Source: AC-32 sp963772975 (GTDB lineage: Bacteria > Actinomycetota > Thermoleophilia > Gaiellales > Gaiellaceae). From it: a DNA stretch of 64,000 nucleotides. Of the stretch, positions 39,911 through 48,158 are shown in pieces. Below the pieces are notes generated by a model, which searched no databases, was not told where the DNA came from, and saw only the letters and a program-made list of their open reading frames with translations. A program made the translations under genes and the position numbers. The stretch is from assembly GCA_963772975.1 (NCBI GenBank), contig CAVYZH010000010.1, positions 186,001-250,000 of the forward strand, written 5' to 3'. Position 1 is the first letter of the stretch; each line of letters opens with the position of its first letter.

Positions 39911-41614
39911 CTAGCCGACCGCGGTTGCCGCGTCGACCAACCCGGCGCCGTACGCATCGGCGAAGCCGATCGCGTGCGTCTGGTCGAGGTGGCAGAAGCC
40001 GGTCGCGCAGGGAATGCCGTTCAACGCGGGAGCCACGTTGAAGGGGTCGCTCGGGCCCATGAAGTTGAGGGGCGCGTGGCTGGCGGTCTCGGTCAGCCGG
40101 CGCACGAGCGCGGCAGGTCGGCCGACAAGCTGCGGCCGCGCCGAGAGCACGAGCGCCGCGACGCCAGCCACGTTCGGGGTCGACATCGAAGTGCCCTGGA
40201 GCCAACCGTAGGCGTCGCCCTTGGCGGTGAAGCAGGCGGCATTGTTGGCCGCCGACTGGTTCGGGTCCTTGCAGATCAAGCCGTTCTTGACGAGGGCGCC
40301 GAAGGAGCCCCAGGTGCCGGCCAGGATGTCCCCGGGCCCGCCGTCCCAGGCCGGAATCTCGTAGGCGCGGGCGCCGCCGGGAGCCGAGATGTCGACCCGC
40401 GAGCCGTAGTTCGAGTAGTACGCGAGCTGGTCGCGCGCGCCGACGTGGGAGCTCCAGCGCAGCGGCACCGAAGGCGGCGCGGCGCCGATCGCGTTCGCGG
40501 TGGCCGAGACCATCGTCACGCCGGGGACGCCGCCGGGCACGAGCAGCCCGCCGCGCAGGTCTGACTCGTCGAGCGAGTCGCTGCCGGGAGGCGTCATTGC
40601 GATTCCCTGGGCGCCGGTCGAGACCTGGCCGACATCCTCGAGGTGCTGGCCGCCGATCGTCATCGCCACGCGGTCGACGCGCACGTGCTCGTTGCCGGCG
40701 GCCGCGAAGACGGGCACGCCGTGCCGGCGGCAGTAGTCGACCGCGTCGGTGAAGAGCAGGAAGTCCTGGACCGAGGCCTCGTCGGAGGGGTCGACGTAGC
40801 CCTCGATCGACATGTTCACGACGTCGATGCGCGGGTCGGAGCATGCGGACACGAGACCGGAGAGCATCCAGGTCGAGAGCCCGCCGAGGCCGGCCGCGAG
40901 CACCTTGTAGGAGCCGATCCGAACGCCCGGGGCGACGCCGTTCGAGGCGAAGCCGTTCAGCGCGCCCGCGATGCGGCTCGCCACCCAGGTGCCATGGCCC
41001 TCGAAGTCGCCGTCGTGGCAGTCGCGCAGGCCTTTGCGGTCGATCACGCCAAGGCCGAAGAGCGCCCGCAGGTCGTCGCAGGGGATGAAGTTGCCGCCAA
41101 GCTTCTTGTCCACGATGCCGTGCAGCTCGCGGTGGTCGGCGTCGACGCCGGTGTCGAGCACGGCGACGGCGATCGAACCGTCGCCGGTCGTGCGTCGCCA
41201 GGCGGACTGGACGTTCATGCGGTCGTCGTCCCACTGGAAGAGCGCGTGCCACGGGTCGAAGTCCACGTCGTTGCGGTCGCCGGAGGGGCCGTCGCCGTGG
41301 CGGTCGTCCCGCAGGTCGTCGCGGCGGTCGGAGGCGAAGAGCGTGTCGGTGAAGAGGCCGGTGACAAGCGGCTTCGAGGCCACGCGCGAACCAAAGCCCG
41401 CCGAGCCGGGCACGACCGCGAGCGCGTCGATCGCGCTCAGGTCGCCGACGACGACACCGCCGGCCGCCGTCACTGCCGCGCGCATCTGCGCCGGGGTCGA
41501 GCTCGGCGAGAACCGGACCACCGTGACACCGAATGGATTGCCGGCGGCGGTGGCAGATCCTGCGAGTGCGAACGCGGCGGCAAACGCCGCAAGGAGAAGG
41601 GTGGGCCGCATCAC
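39911..41614 (-). CDS. Subtilisin-like serine protease (S8), secreted
   Basis: A 567-residue exported subtilase. A signal peptide (LLLAAFAAAFALAGSATAA) and an I9-like prosegment (GVTVVRFSPSSTPAQMRAAV) precede the catalytic domain. The triad is visible: Asp in IAVAVLDTGVDADH, His in DFEGHGTWVASRIAGAL, Ser in LQGTSMSTPNVAGVAALVL. An Arg/Asp-rich stretch (DRRDDLRDDRHGDGPSGDRN) sits between prosegment and core. The last about 65 residues follow the catalytic core without a recognisable extra domain. It diverges from the HEVSE-motif secreted protein and belongs to the exoprotein locus. Confidence 0.93.
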   Translation of the reverse strand: MMRPTLLLAAFAAAFALAGSATAAGNPFGVTVVRFSPSSTPAQMRAAVTAAGGVVVGDLSAIDALAVVPGSAGFGSRVASKPLVTGLFTDTLFASDRRDDLRDDRHGDGPSGDRNDVDFDPWHALFQWDDDRMNVQSAWRRTTGDGSIAVAVLDTGVDADHRELHGIVDKKLGGNFIPCDDLRALFGLGVIDRKGLRDCHDGDFEGHGTWVASRIAGALNGFASNGVAPGVRIGSYKVLAAGLGGLSTWMLSGLVSACSDPRIDVVNMSIEGYVDPSDEASVQDFLLFTDAVDYCRRHGVPVFAAAGNEHVRVDRVAMTIGGQHLEDVGQVSTGAQGIAMTPPGSDSLDESDLRGGLLVPGGVPGVTMVSATANAIGAAPPSVPLRWSSHVGARDQLAYYSNYGSRVDISAPGGARAYEIPAWDGGPGDILAGTWGSFGALVKNGLICKDPNQSAANNAACFTAKGDAYGWLQGTSMSTPNVAGVAALVLSARPQLVGRPAALVRRLTETASHAPLNFMGPSDPFNVAPALNGIPCATGFCHLDQTHAIGFADAYGAGLVDAATAVG

Positions 41615-41827
41615 CGTGCTGCAGGTTTCGGCAGAGCGGCCGCGGCTCCTACATCACCCGTTCTAGTAAGCGAGGAGGGTGAGAAACTGCAGCCGCCTGC
41701 ATGCCTTCGCACACACCCTGGACGGGCACTGGCTCCAGCCCAATATCGTGTGTGCTATAAGCCTCCGGCCCGCGAGCCAAGAGGGTGAGAGCTTGGCTCT
41801 GCGAGGGAAACCGACAGAGGGGGTTTC

Positions 41828-43183
41828 ATGATTCAGCGCAAGTCCAAATGGCTGGTCGCCGGCCTGCTGCTCGCGATCCTGGCCACAGCCCTTGCCGGCT
41901 CTGCGGCTGCAGCCTCGAATGCGGCGAAGCCCGACGTCGCGGCTCGCTTCGCCACCGCCGGGAGCGTTGCCCCGCAGTTCCTCGCGAACGCTCAGACGAT
42001 CCCGCACTGGACGTTCCAGTACACCGACCCGACGAACGGCGTGACCTACCCGATCACGATGGTGGGTTCCGATCCGCGCGGCGGCGGCTCGACCACCGTC
42101 CACACCGTGATCGTGCCGCTGAAGCTGAACTTCGTCGCCGGGAACCAGGACACCTCCGCCTTGAACGACCTCGGCTACCCCGGGTTCACGGCGCCGCCGC
42201 TGACCCGCAGCTTCGACGGCTCGACGCGCGTCCAGGACGTGCTCGACTCGCCGATCTTCGGCTCCAGCTACACGACGCCTGCGGTCATGGGCGCCGACAC
42301 AGCGCAGGTGGGCGACGCCTTCATGCGTGCACAGGCGAACAAGATCGGCTCGGGCTACCACGTCCGGCTGGTCAACGACTCCGTCACGCCAACACAGACG
42401 CTGAACGTGCCGGCCAGCAAGGGACTCGCTTACCAGCGCCCCGTCGGCGCCTGGCGCGGGGCCAACGGGTACGGCCCAACGGACACGATCACAGGTGTCG
42501 CCGACATCAGCTGGTTCTCGTCCTACCTGCAGCAGCTGATCAACTCGCTCCACATCAGCGCCACGACGGTGCCGATCTTCCTGACCGACAACGTCCTGCT
42601 CTACATCGGCCACGGCAACTACACCAACTGCTGTGTGCTCGGCTATCACGGCGCCGCGATGCCGGTCGGTGGCGGTTCGGGCTCTGCGAACGGCAGTGGC
42701 AAGCAGCCGGTGCAGACGTTCATGTACGCCGCCTGGTCGACCCCTGGGTCGTACTCGGGCTTCCTGACCGATTACACGGGTACGCGCTCGGCGCCGAACC
42801 CCGTTCGCGGGATTTCCGACATCCACGCGCTCAGCCACGAGGTGAGCGAGTGGCTGGACGATCCATTCGTGAACAACGCCGTTCAGCCCTGGCTGACGCC
42901 GACCGCCCCACAGTACGGCTGCACGGGCGTGCTCGAGACCGGAGATCCGGTGGTCGGAGTGTGGTTCCCGTACTCGGGCAACACGGCGGCCGCGCCGACA
43001 GGCACCACCTACTACGGGCAGTACCACCCGGAGGACGAGGTCGAGGCCCAGTGGTTTGGGCGCGGCGGCGTCGAACCGGTGCTCGGCAACGCATACAACA
43101 GCTACTTGACGTTCATGGGGCCGCTGACGACGAGTCTCGGCGGGCCGTACGCCGGATTCGGCTCCTACGCGCAGGGCTGCTAG
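41828..43183 (+). CDS. Secreted protein with HEVSE motif, putative metallopeptidase-like
   Basis: A 451-residue exported protein (signal peptide LVAGLLLAILATALAGSAAA). Its core motif SDIHALSHEVSEWLDDPF resembles HExxE/HExxH-type zinc sites; the conserved SHE(V/L)(S/A)E followed by DP occurs in a poorly characterised group of secreted proteins. Upstream regions (GQDTSALNDLGYPGFTA-like, then TVPIFLTDNVLLYIGHGNYT) are beta-rich. Two Cys residues, in NYTNCCVLGYHG, and more near the C-terminus (GCTG, QGC) suggest disulfides. A peptidase activity is not proven. The start at 41828 is clear, and TATAAG at 41756 may be its -10. Confidence 0.7.
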   Translation: MIQRKSKWLVAGLLLAILATALAGSAAAASNAAKPDVAARFATAGSVAPQFLANAQTIPHWTFQYTDPTNGVTYPITMVGSDPRGGGSTTVHTVIVPLKLNFVAGNQDTSALNDLGYPGFTAPPLTRSFDGSTRVQDVLDSPIFGSSYTTPAVMGADTAQVGDAFMRAQANKIGSGYHVRLVNDSVTPTQTLNVPASKGLAYQRPVGAWRGANGYGPTDTITGVADISWFSSYLQQLINSLHISATTVPIFLTDNVLLYIGHGNYTNCCVLGYHGAAMPVGGGSGSANGSGKQPVQTFMYAAWSTPGSYSGFLTDYTGTRSAPNPVRGISDIHALSHEVSEWLDDPFVNNAVQPWLTPTAPQYGCTGVLETGDPVVGVWFPYSGNTAAAPTGTTYYGQYHPEDEVEAQWFGRGGVEPVLGNAYNSYLTFMGPLTTSLGGPYAGFGSYAQGC

Positions 43184-43206
43184 CTCAACTCATTCCGCGG
43201 TACAGG

Positions 43207-43237
43207 ACGAAGGCCCGGGGAACCGGGCCTTCGTTTT
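43207..43237 (+). terminator. Intrinsic terminator
   Basis: ACGAAGGCCCGG, loop GGAA, CCGGGCCTTCGT, with a TTTT run at 43234-43237: a 12-bp stem with a U-tract on the plus strand. It ends the secreted-protein gene and sits just before the convergent fumC stop. Confidence 0.9.
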
Positions 43238-43240
43238 GCC

Positions 43241-44569
43241 CTAGCCGCCGTGCGGCTTGGCCATCTTGCGGTAGTCGAGCGCCGCGTCGAGCGTGGCCTC
43301 GTCGACTCCCGCGTCCCGCGCGACCTCGCGCAGGGAGCGGCCGGAGCTGGCGGCTTCCTTGACGATCTCGGCGGCCTTGTCGTAGCCGATGTACGGGTTG
43401 AGCGCGGTCGCCGCCGAGAGGGTCAGCTCGGCGTAGCGCTCGCAGGTCTCGCGGTTGGCCTCGATGCCGTCGACGCACTTCTCGGCGAACAGGCGCGAGG
43501 CGTTGGCGAGGAGCTTGATCGAGTCGAGCAGGTTCCGGGCCAGCAGCGGCACGAAGACATTCAGCTCGAAGTGGCCCTGCATTCCGCCGACCGTGATCGC
43601 CTGGTCGTTGCCGATCACCTGCGCCGCGACCTGAGTCACGACCTCAGGGATCACCGGGTTGACCTTGCCCGGCATGATCGAGCTGCCCTTCTGCAGCTCG
43701 GGCAGCGCGATCTCGGCGAGGCCGGCGCGCGGGCCCGAGCCCATGAAGCGGAAGTCGTTGGCGATCTTCGTCAGCGAGACGGCGACCACCTTGAGCGCCC
43801 CGCTCGCCTCGACGAGGCCGTCCCGGGCCGCCTGCGACTCGAACGGGTCGGCCGGCGGGGAGATCTCGAGGCCCGTGTCCTCACGGAGTCGCGCGCGCAC
43901 GCGCGAGGCGAACTCCGGGTGCGTGTTCAGGCCGGTGCCGACCGCCGTTCCGCCGAGCGGCACCTTGCCGAGCCGCGGGAGCGTGTCGCGCACGCGCGCG
44001 GCGCCCTCGCGCACCTGGGCGGCGTAGCCGCCGAACTCCTGGCCAAGGGTGACCGGCACCGCGTCCATCCAGTGCGTGCGGCCCGACTTGACCACGTCGT
44101 CGAACTCCTGCGCCTTGGCCGCCAGCGAGGCGGCGAGCCCGTCGAGCGCGGGGAGCAGGTCGTTGGTCACCTTGTCCAGCGCAGCGAGGTGGACGGCGGT
44201 CGGGAAGACGTCGTTGGACGACTGGCCCATGTTGACGTCGTCGTTCGCGTGCACGTCTTCGCCGGCGAGGTTGGCGATCACCTCGTTTGCGTTCATGTTC
44301 GAGGACGTGCCCGAGCCGGTCTGGAAGACGTCGATCGGGAACTGGTCGTCGAGCTCGCCGTTCGCGATCCGGTCGGCGGCCGCGGCGATGCGCTCGGCCT
44401 TGTCGGCGTCGAGCAAGCCGAGCTCGCCGTTCACGCGGGCGGCTGCGGCCTTGATCCGCCCGAGCCAGCGCGCGACGGGAGCCGGGATGGGCTCGCCTGA
44501 GACCGGGAAGTTGTCCACGGCCTTGCGAGTTTCGCCGCCCCAAAGCTCCTGCTGCTCGGTTCGTGCCAC
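43241..44569 (-). CDS. fumC: Class II fumarase FumC
   Basis: A 442-residue homotetrameric, iron-free fumarate hydratase of the citric acid cycle. The signature GSSIMPGKVNP is present, along with TGSGTSSNMNANEVIANLAG, NDDVNMGQSSNDVFPTAVHL and the C-terminal GYDKAAEIVKEA. The GTG at 44569 is preferred because TACACT lies six bases upstream and the text before it (PYRRSCRLCRC and so on) is repeat sequence. Upstream lies a tandem 56-bp repeat. Confidence 0.97.
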   Translation of the reverse strand: MARTEQQELWGGETRKAVDNFPVSGEPIPAPVARWLGRIKAAAARVNGELGLLDADKAERIAAAADRIANGELDDQFPIDVFQTGSGTSSNMNANEVIANLAGEDVHANDDVNMGQSSNDVFPTAVHLAALDKVTNDLLPALDGLAASLAAKAQEFDDVVKSGRTHWMDAVPVTLGQEFGGYAAQVREGAARVRDTLPRLGKVPLGGTAVGTGLNTHPEFASRVRARLREDTGLEISPPADPFESQAARDGLVEASGALKVVAVSLTKIANDFRFMGSGPRAGLAEIALPELQKGSSIMPGKVNPVIPEVVTQVAAQVIGNDQAITVGGMQGHFELNVFVPLLARNLLDSIKLLANASRLFAEKCVDGIEANRETCERYAELTLSAATALNPYIGYDKAAEIVKEAASSGRSLREVARDAGVDEATLDAALDYRKMAKPHGG

Positions 44570-44575
44570 GTTTCG

Positions 44576-44581
44576 AGTGTA
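44576..44581 (-). promoter_or_regulatory. Putative leaderless -10 hexamer of fumC
   Basis: TACACT, six bases before the GTG at 44569. Confidence 0.45.
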
Positions 44582-44595
44582 GCTTCGGCCTAAAC

Positions 44596-44707
44596 GGCCG
44601 CACCGGCAAAGCCGGCACGACCTCCTATACGGCATCGCAAGCGACGCCTTAGGCCGCACCGGCAAAGCCGGCACGACCTCCTATACGGCATCGCAAGCGA
44701 CGCCTTA
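44596..44707. repeat. Two perfect tandem copies of a 56-bp two-hairpin element
   Basis: Each 56-bp unit begins GGCCGCACCGGCAAAGCCGG and ends GCATCGCAAGCGACGCCTTA; the copies at 44596 and 44652 are identical. On the minus strand the unit holds two hairpins: GGCGTCGC-TT-GCGATGCC and CCGGC-TTT-GCCGG. A related single copy lies at 54363-54427. It sits upstream of fumC, between it and the zinc-ribbon gene, whose stop codon falls at its end. Confidence 0.9.
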
Positions 44708-44902
44708 GGCCGCGTAGAGCCGGCGCCGCTCGAGCGGGCGCTTGCGCAGCCGGTGCCGGAGCTTCTCGTCGAGCTCGTAGGACGCGGCCCAGCCGACGTA
44801 GGAGCAGCGCGGGCACTCGCCGCCGTCGAGCCGGTGGTGCGAGACCGGGTGCAGCGCTCGCACGTCGCCGCAGCGGAGGCACTCGATCCGGAGAGAGGCC
44901 AT
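44705..44902 (-). CDS. Small zinc-ribbon protein
   Basis: A 65-residue protein with one four-cysteine ribbon: IECLRCGDVRALHPVSHHRL, then DGGECPRCSYVGWA, followed by a basic C-terminal helix (DEKLRHRLRKRPLERRR). Starts at ATG 44902. Its TAA stop lies in the last bases of the adjoining 56-bp repeat. Possibly nucleic-acid-binding; not recognised further. Confidence 0.6.
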   Translation of the reverse strand: MASLRIECLRCGDVRALHPVSHHRLDGGECPRCSYVGWAASYELDEKLRHRLRKRPLERRRLYAA

Positions 44903-45085
44903 GTCACTGTCGGGATCGGCTTCCGGCCAACGCCGATGACCCTCGAACGAGGGATGCCCGACTCACCACGGCGTCTGACACGGAACGGCGCCTCGGCAAG
45001 GGGCCGCATTTCCAGGCGAAGTCGCAATCACGCGACACAGCCGACACACATCTGCGCGCCGTGTCTGGCACCGGGTGGCACCGGG

Positions 45086-46096
45086 TCAATCGGTCGAATA
45101 CTTGGGCTGGACCTTCTCGCCGCGGATGCGGGCGACGGCGTTGTTGGCGGCGATCGCGGCCTCGCCCATGCCGATCGTGATCAGCGTGATCTTCCCCTCG
45201 TAACCGGCGACGTCGCCGGCAGCGTAGACGCCCGGGATCGTCGTCTCGCAAGTCGTCGGCTCGATCAGGATCTGGCGCTTGCCGTGCAGCTCGAGGCCCC
45301 AGTCGGCGATCGCGCCGAGGTGCGAGTGGAAGCCGAGCAGGGTGATCAGGGCTTCGCACGGAACCTGCTCGACGGCGCCGGTCTTCGTGTTCTCGATCGA
45401 GACCGACTGCAGCGATCCGTCGCCGTGCAGCTCGCGCACCTCGCAGGGCGTGAAGAACCGCACGCGGCCTTCGCCTTCAAGCGCGCGTGCCTCGTTGACG
45501 GAGGACTCGAGCGCGCGGAAGTTGTCGCGCCGGTGGACGAGCCCGATCGGGGCCTTGGCCGTGTCCTGCAGGCCGAGCGTCCAGTCGAGCGCGGAATCGC
45601 CACCCCCGACGATCACGCAGCTGCGATCGCGGAAGACGTCCTTCTCGCGGACGAAATAGTGGACGCCCTTTCCCTCCCAGTCCTCGATGCCCTCGATCCC
45701 GAGCTTGCGCGGCTCGAAGGCGCCGTGACCGGCGGTGATGATCAGCGCCCGCGTCAAGTACGGGCCGCCCTGGTCGGTCCCGATCGCGAGCAGCTCCTCG
45801 CCGTTCTGCGAGAGGCGCTCGAGCGTCTGCACCTCCTCGCCGAGGTGAACCTCCGGCCCGTACTGCAGGCCCTGCTCGGCGCAGAGCTCGACGAGCTTCG
45901 TGCCGAGGATCTTCGGGTGCCCGGCGACGTCGTAGACATGCTTCTCGGGGTAGACCGCCGCCACCTGGCCGCCGAGCTGCTCGAGGCTCTCGATCATCCG
46001 CACCGACGCGTCGCGGTGACCGGCGTAGTAAGCAGCCGCGAGACCGGCAGGGCCAGCGCCCAGGATGGTGATGTCGACGACGCCGTCAGCGCTCAA
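45086..46096 (-). CDS. Ferredoxin-NADP+ reductase, thioredoxin-reductase-like type
   Basis: A 336-residue FAD protein resembling the TrxR-like ferredoxin/flavodoxin-NADP+ reductases (YumC-type). It has the FAD-binding ILGAGPAGLAAAYYAGHR, LGGQVAAVYPEKHVYDVAGH, NAD(P)-binding CVIVGGGDSALDWTLGL, and GVYAAGDVAGYEGKITLITI. The CxxC of thioredoxin reductase is missing, which separates it from TrxB. It would connect ferredoxin and NAD(P)H. The TTG at 46096 is the likely start; TAGACT precedes it by nine bases. It lies 12 bases after the Fe-S carrier gene. Confidence 0.85.
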   Translation of the reverse strand: MSADGVVDITILGAGPAGLAAAYYAGHRDASVRMIESLEQLGGQVAAVYPEKHVYDVAGHPKILGTKLVELCAEQGLQYGPEVHLGEEVQTLERLSQNGEELLAIGTDQGGPYLTRALIITAGHGAFEPRKLGIEGIEDWEGKGVHYFVREKDVFRDRSCVIVGGGDSALDWTLGLQDTAKAPIGLVHRRDNFRALESSVNEARALEGEGRVRFFTPCEVRELHGDGSLQSVSIENTKTGAVEQVPCEALITLLGFHSHLGAIADWGLELHGKRQILIEPTTCETTIPGVYAAGDVAGYEGKITLITIGMGEAAIAANNAVARIRGEKVQPKYSTD

Positions 46097-46108
46097 GGCG
46101 CCGTGAGT

Positions 46109-46513
46109 CTAGTGCGAGCAGCCTGAGCCGCAGCCGGCTTCGCCCTCGGGGGCGTCACCCTCTTCCACCTGGAAGGAGTGGCCGCAGCCGCACGAGCCGG
46201 AGACGTTCGGGTTGTTGATCGCGAAGCCGGCCTGCAGGCCCTCGACCCAGTCGATCTCGGTGCCAGTCAGATACGGCGCGCTGAACGGGTCGACGACCAC
46301 CGGCACGCCGTAGCTGTCGAGTTCGTGGTCACCATCCTGCGGCCCGCGGTCGAAGCCGAGCGCGTACTGGAAGCCGGAGCAGCCGCCGCCCTGAACGGCG
46401 ATCCGCAGGACCGCGGCCTCGCCTGCGGGCTCCTCGGCCATCAGGTCGCGGATCTTGGTCGCCGCGCTCTCGGTGAGCGAGACGATCGTCAGAGGCTGCT
46501 CGGCAGTCGCCAT
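46109..46513 (-). CDS. erpA: ErpA/IscA-type iron-sulfur cluster carrier
   Basis: A 134-residue A-type carrier that hands [4Fe-4S] clusters to apo-enzymes. The three conserved cysteines are in VQGGGCSGFQYALGF and SGSCGCGHSF. A Glu/Cys/His-rich tail (EGEAGCGSGCSH) extends beyond the usual end and adds extra metal-binding residues. The ATG at 46513 is preferred over 46522 because TACGAT ends seven bases before it. The nuo operon, rich in Fe-S subunits, starts 170 bases away in the opposite direction. Confidence 0.88.
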   Translation of the reverse strand: MATAEQPLTIVSLTESAATKIRDLMAEEPAGEAAVLRIAVQGGGCSGFQYALGFDRGPQDGDHELDSYGVPVVVDPFSAPYLTGTEIDWVEGLQAGFAINNPNVSGSCGCGHSFQVEEGDAPEGEAGCGSGCSH

Positions 46514-46520
46514 CCGACTC

Positions 46521-46526
46521 ATCGTA
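46521..46526 (-). promoter_or_regulatory. Putative leaderless -10 hexamer of erpA
   Basis: TACGAT, seven bases before the ATG at 46513. It argues for that start over the upstream ATG at 46522. Confidence 0.4.
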
Positions 46527-46684
46527 GCAGCGTGCCCGGGCCGTCCGAATCCCCCGCAGTGGGCCGTTTCGAGAGCCGAGCTTGTAACAGCTGCGACACG
46601 CGTGGTTGAGCCGTTTTCCTCGCCGCTCGTAGCCCTACCCGAACCTGGTAACTTCCGGGCCGCTCACCGCGGGGAGGATGCGCG

Positions 46685-47047
46685 TTGCTGGACAGCTGGT
46701 TGCCCTTTCTGATCTACGGCTTCTTCGCGCTCGCGATTCCCCTGACGATGATCTTCGCGTCGTTCGCGCTGGCCACGAAGCCGCACCGCCGCATTCGCGG
46801 CCGGTCGCTGCCGTTCGAGTCCGGCGTCTCCGACGGCCCCCCGGTGCACAGCCGCTTCACGATCAGCTTCTACCTGACGGCGATGCTCTTCATCGTCTTC
46901 GACATCGAGATCGTCTTCCTGTACCCGCTCGCCGTGATCCTCCACGAGCTCGCCTGGTTCGGGTTCGTCGAGTTCCTCTTCTTCATCGTCATCCTCGGGC
47001 TCGCGTACGTCTTCATCTGGCGCAAGGGAGCGCTGGACTGGAAATGA
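46685..47047 (+). CDS. nuoA: NADH-quinone oxidoreductase subunit A
   Basis: A 120-residue three-helix membrane subunit of complex I. The family pattern PFESGVSDGPPVHSRFTISF, then YLTAMLFIVFDIEIVFLYPL, is intact. The TTG start at 46685 is set by GGAGG seven bases upstream; an ATG at 46678 lies in another frame. First gene of a 14-gene operon in the canonical order A to N. The stop overlaps nuoB as ATGA. Confidence 0.96.
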   Translation: MLDSWLPFLIYGFFALAIPLTMIFASFALATKPHRRIRGRSLPFESGVSDGPPVHSRFTISFYLTAMLFIVFDIEIVFLYPLAVILHELAWFGFVEFLFFIVILGLAYVFIWRKGALDWK

Positions 47048-47619
47048 GCAAGAAGCGCCTCGCCGACTACGGCATCCATTCCGAGCGCGTGCAGTGGCCC
47101 GACAAGGGCCCAGGTACCTTCGAGCAGGAGCTCGGCGACCTCGAGCAGCGGCTGATGCTGACCACCGTCGAGAAGGCGGTTGCCTGGTCGCAGGCGAGCT
47201 CTGTCTGGCCGGACACGTTCGGCCTCGCCTGCTGCGCGATCGAGATGATGTCGATCGTCTCTGCGCGCTACGACATCGCGCGCTTCGGCGCCGAGGTCTT
47301 CCGCTCCTCGCCGCGCCAGGCCGACCTGCTGATCGTCTCCGGCCGCGTCGCGCACAAGATGGCCGCACCGCTGCGCCAGATCTACGACCAGATGCTCGAG
47401 CCCAAGTGGGTGATCGCGATGGGCGCCTGTGCGAGCTCGGGCGGGATGTTCAACAACTACACGATCCTCCAGGGCGTGGACAAGGTCGTCCCGGTGGACA
47501 TCCACGTCCCCGGCTGCCCGCCGCGACCGGAGGCACTCGTCGAGGGGATCATCCGGCTGCAGGAGAAGATCAAGGCAGGCGTGCCGCCGGCGTACGAGAT
47601 CCGGGACGTGGCGACCTGA
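47044..47619 (+). CDS. nuoB: NADH-quinone oxidoreductase subunit B
   Basis: A 191-residue peripheral subunit that carries cluster N2 next to the quinone site. Its ligands are GLACCAIEMM (the tandem cysteines), GACASSGGMF and PGCPPRPEALVEG. The start overlaps nuoA. Its stop lies next to the nuoC start region. Confidence 0.97.
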   Translation: MSKKRLADYGIHSERVQWPDKGPGTFEQELGDLEQRLMLTTVEKAVAWSQASSVWPDTFGLACCAIEMMSIVSARYDIARFGAEVFRSSPRQADLLIVSGRVAHKMAAPLRQIYDQMLEPKWVIAMGACASSGGMFNNYTILQGVDKVVPVDIHVPGCPPRPEALVEGIIRLQEKIKAGVPPAYEIRDVAT

Positions 47620-48158
47620 CCTACGAGGGAGTCCCCGGGCTCGTCGAGACGCGGGAGGCCTACGGCGAGATAACGCTGCTCGTCGACCCGCCGCGGCTGG
47701 TCGAGGCCTGCCGGCACCTGCGCGACGAGGAGGGCTTCTCGATGCTCGCCGACATCTCGCCCACCGACTACCTCGGCTGGGGCTCGCGCGGGGTCGCCGG
47801 CTACATCGGCAATGCCTCGGGCCGCGACCTGAACTCGCCCGGCTCGCAGGGCCTGCCGCGCACACCGGAGCCGAAGGCCAAGCGCTTCTCGATGAACTAC
47901 CACCTGGTCGCCGTCCCGGGCGCGCAGCGCGTCCGCGTTCAGGTCTGGCTCGACGAGGACGAGCCGGTCGAGAGCGTCGTCTCGGTCTGGCCGACCGCCG
48001 ACTGGCATGAGCGGGAGGCCTGGGACATGATGGGGATCCGGATCGAGGGCCACCCGAACCTCTCCCGCATCCTGATGGGCGACGACTGGGAGGGGCACCC
48101 CCTCCGCAAGGACTACCCGCTCGGCGGCGAGCCGGTGCGCTTCTCGGAGGAGACGTAA
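47616..48158 (+). CDS. nuoC: NADH-quinone oxidoreductase subunit C
   Basis: A 180-residue peripheral subunit (30-kDa type), not fused to NuoD. Conserved text: DEEGFSMLADISPTDYLGW, then ADWHEREAWDMMGIRIEGHP, then ILMGDDWEGHPLRKDYPLGG. No ATG, GTG or TTG lies at a sensible place: the frame begins LTYEGVPGLVETREA, so CTG at 47616, overlapping the nuoB stop as CTGA, is the most likely start. The stop overlaps nuoD as TAATG. Confidence 0.9.
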   Translation: MTYEGVPGLVETREAYGEITLLVDPPRLVEACRHLRDEEGFSMLADISPTDYLGWGSRGVAGYIGNASGRDLNSPGSQGLPRTPEPKAKRFSMNYHLVAVPGAQRVRVQVWLDEDEPVESVVSVWPTADWHEREAWDMMGIRIEGHPNLSRILMGDDWEGHPLRKDYPLGGEPVRFSEET

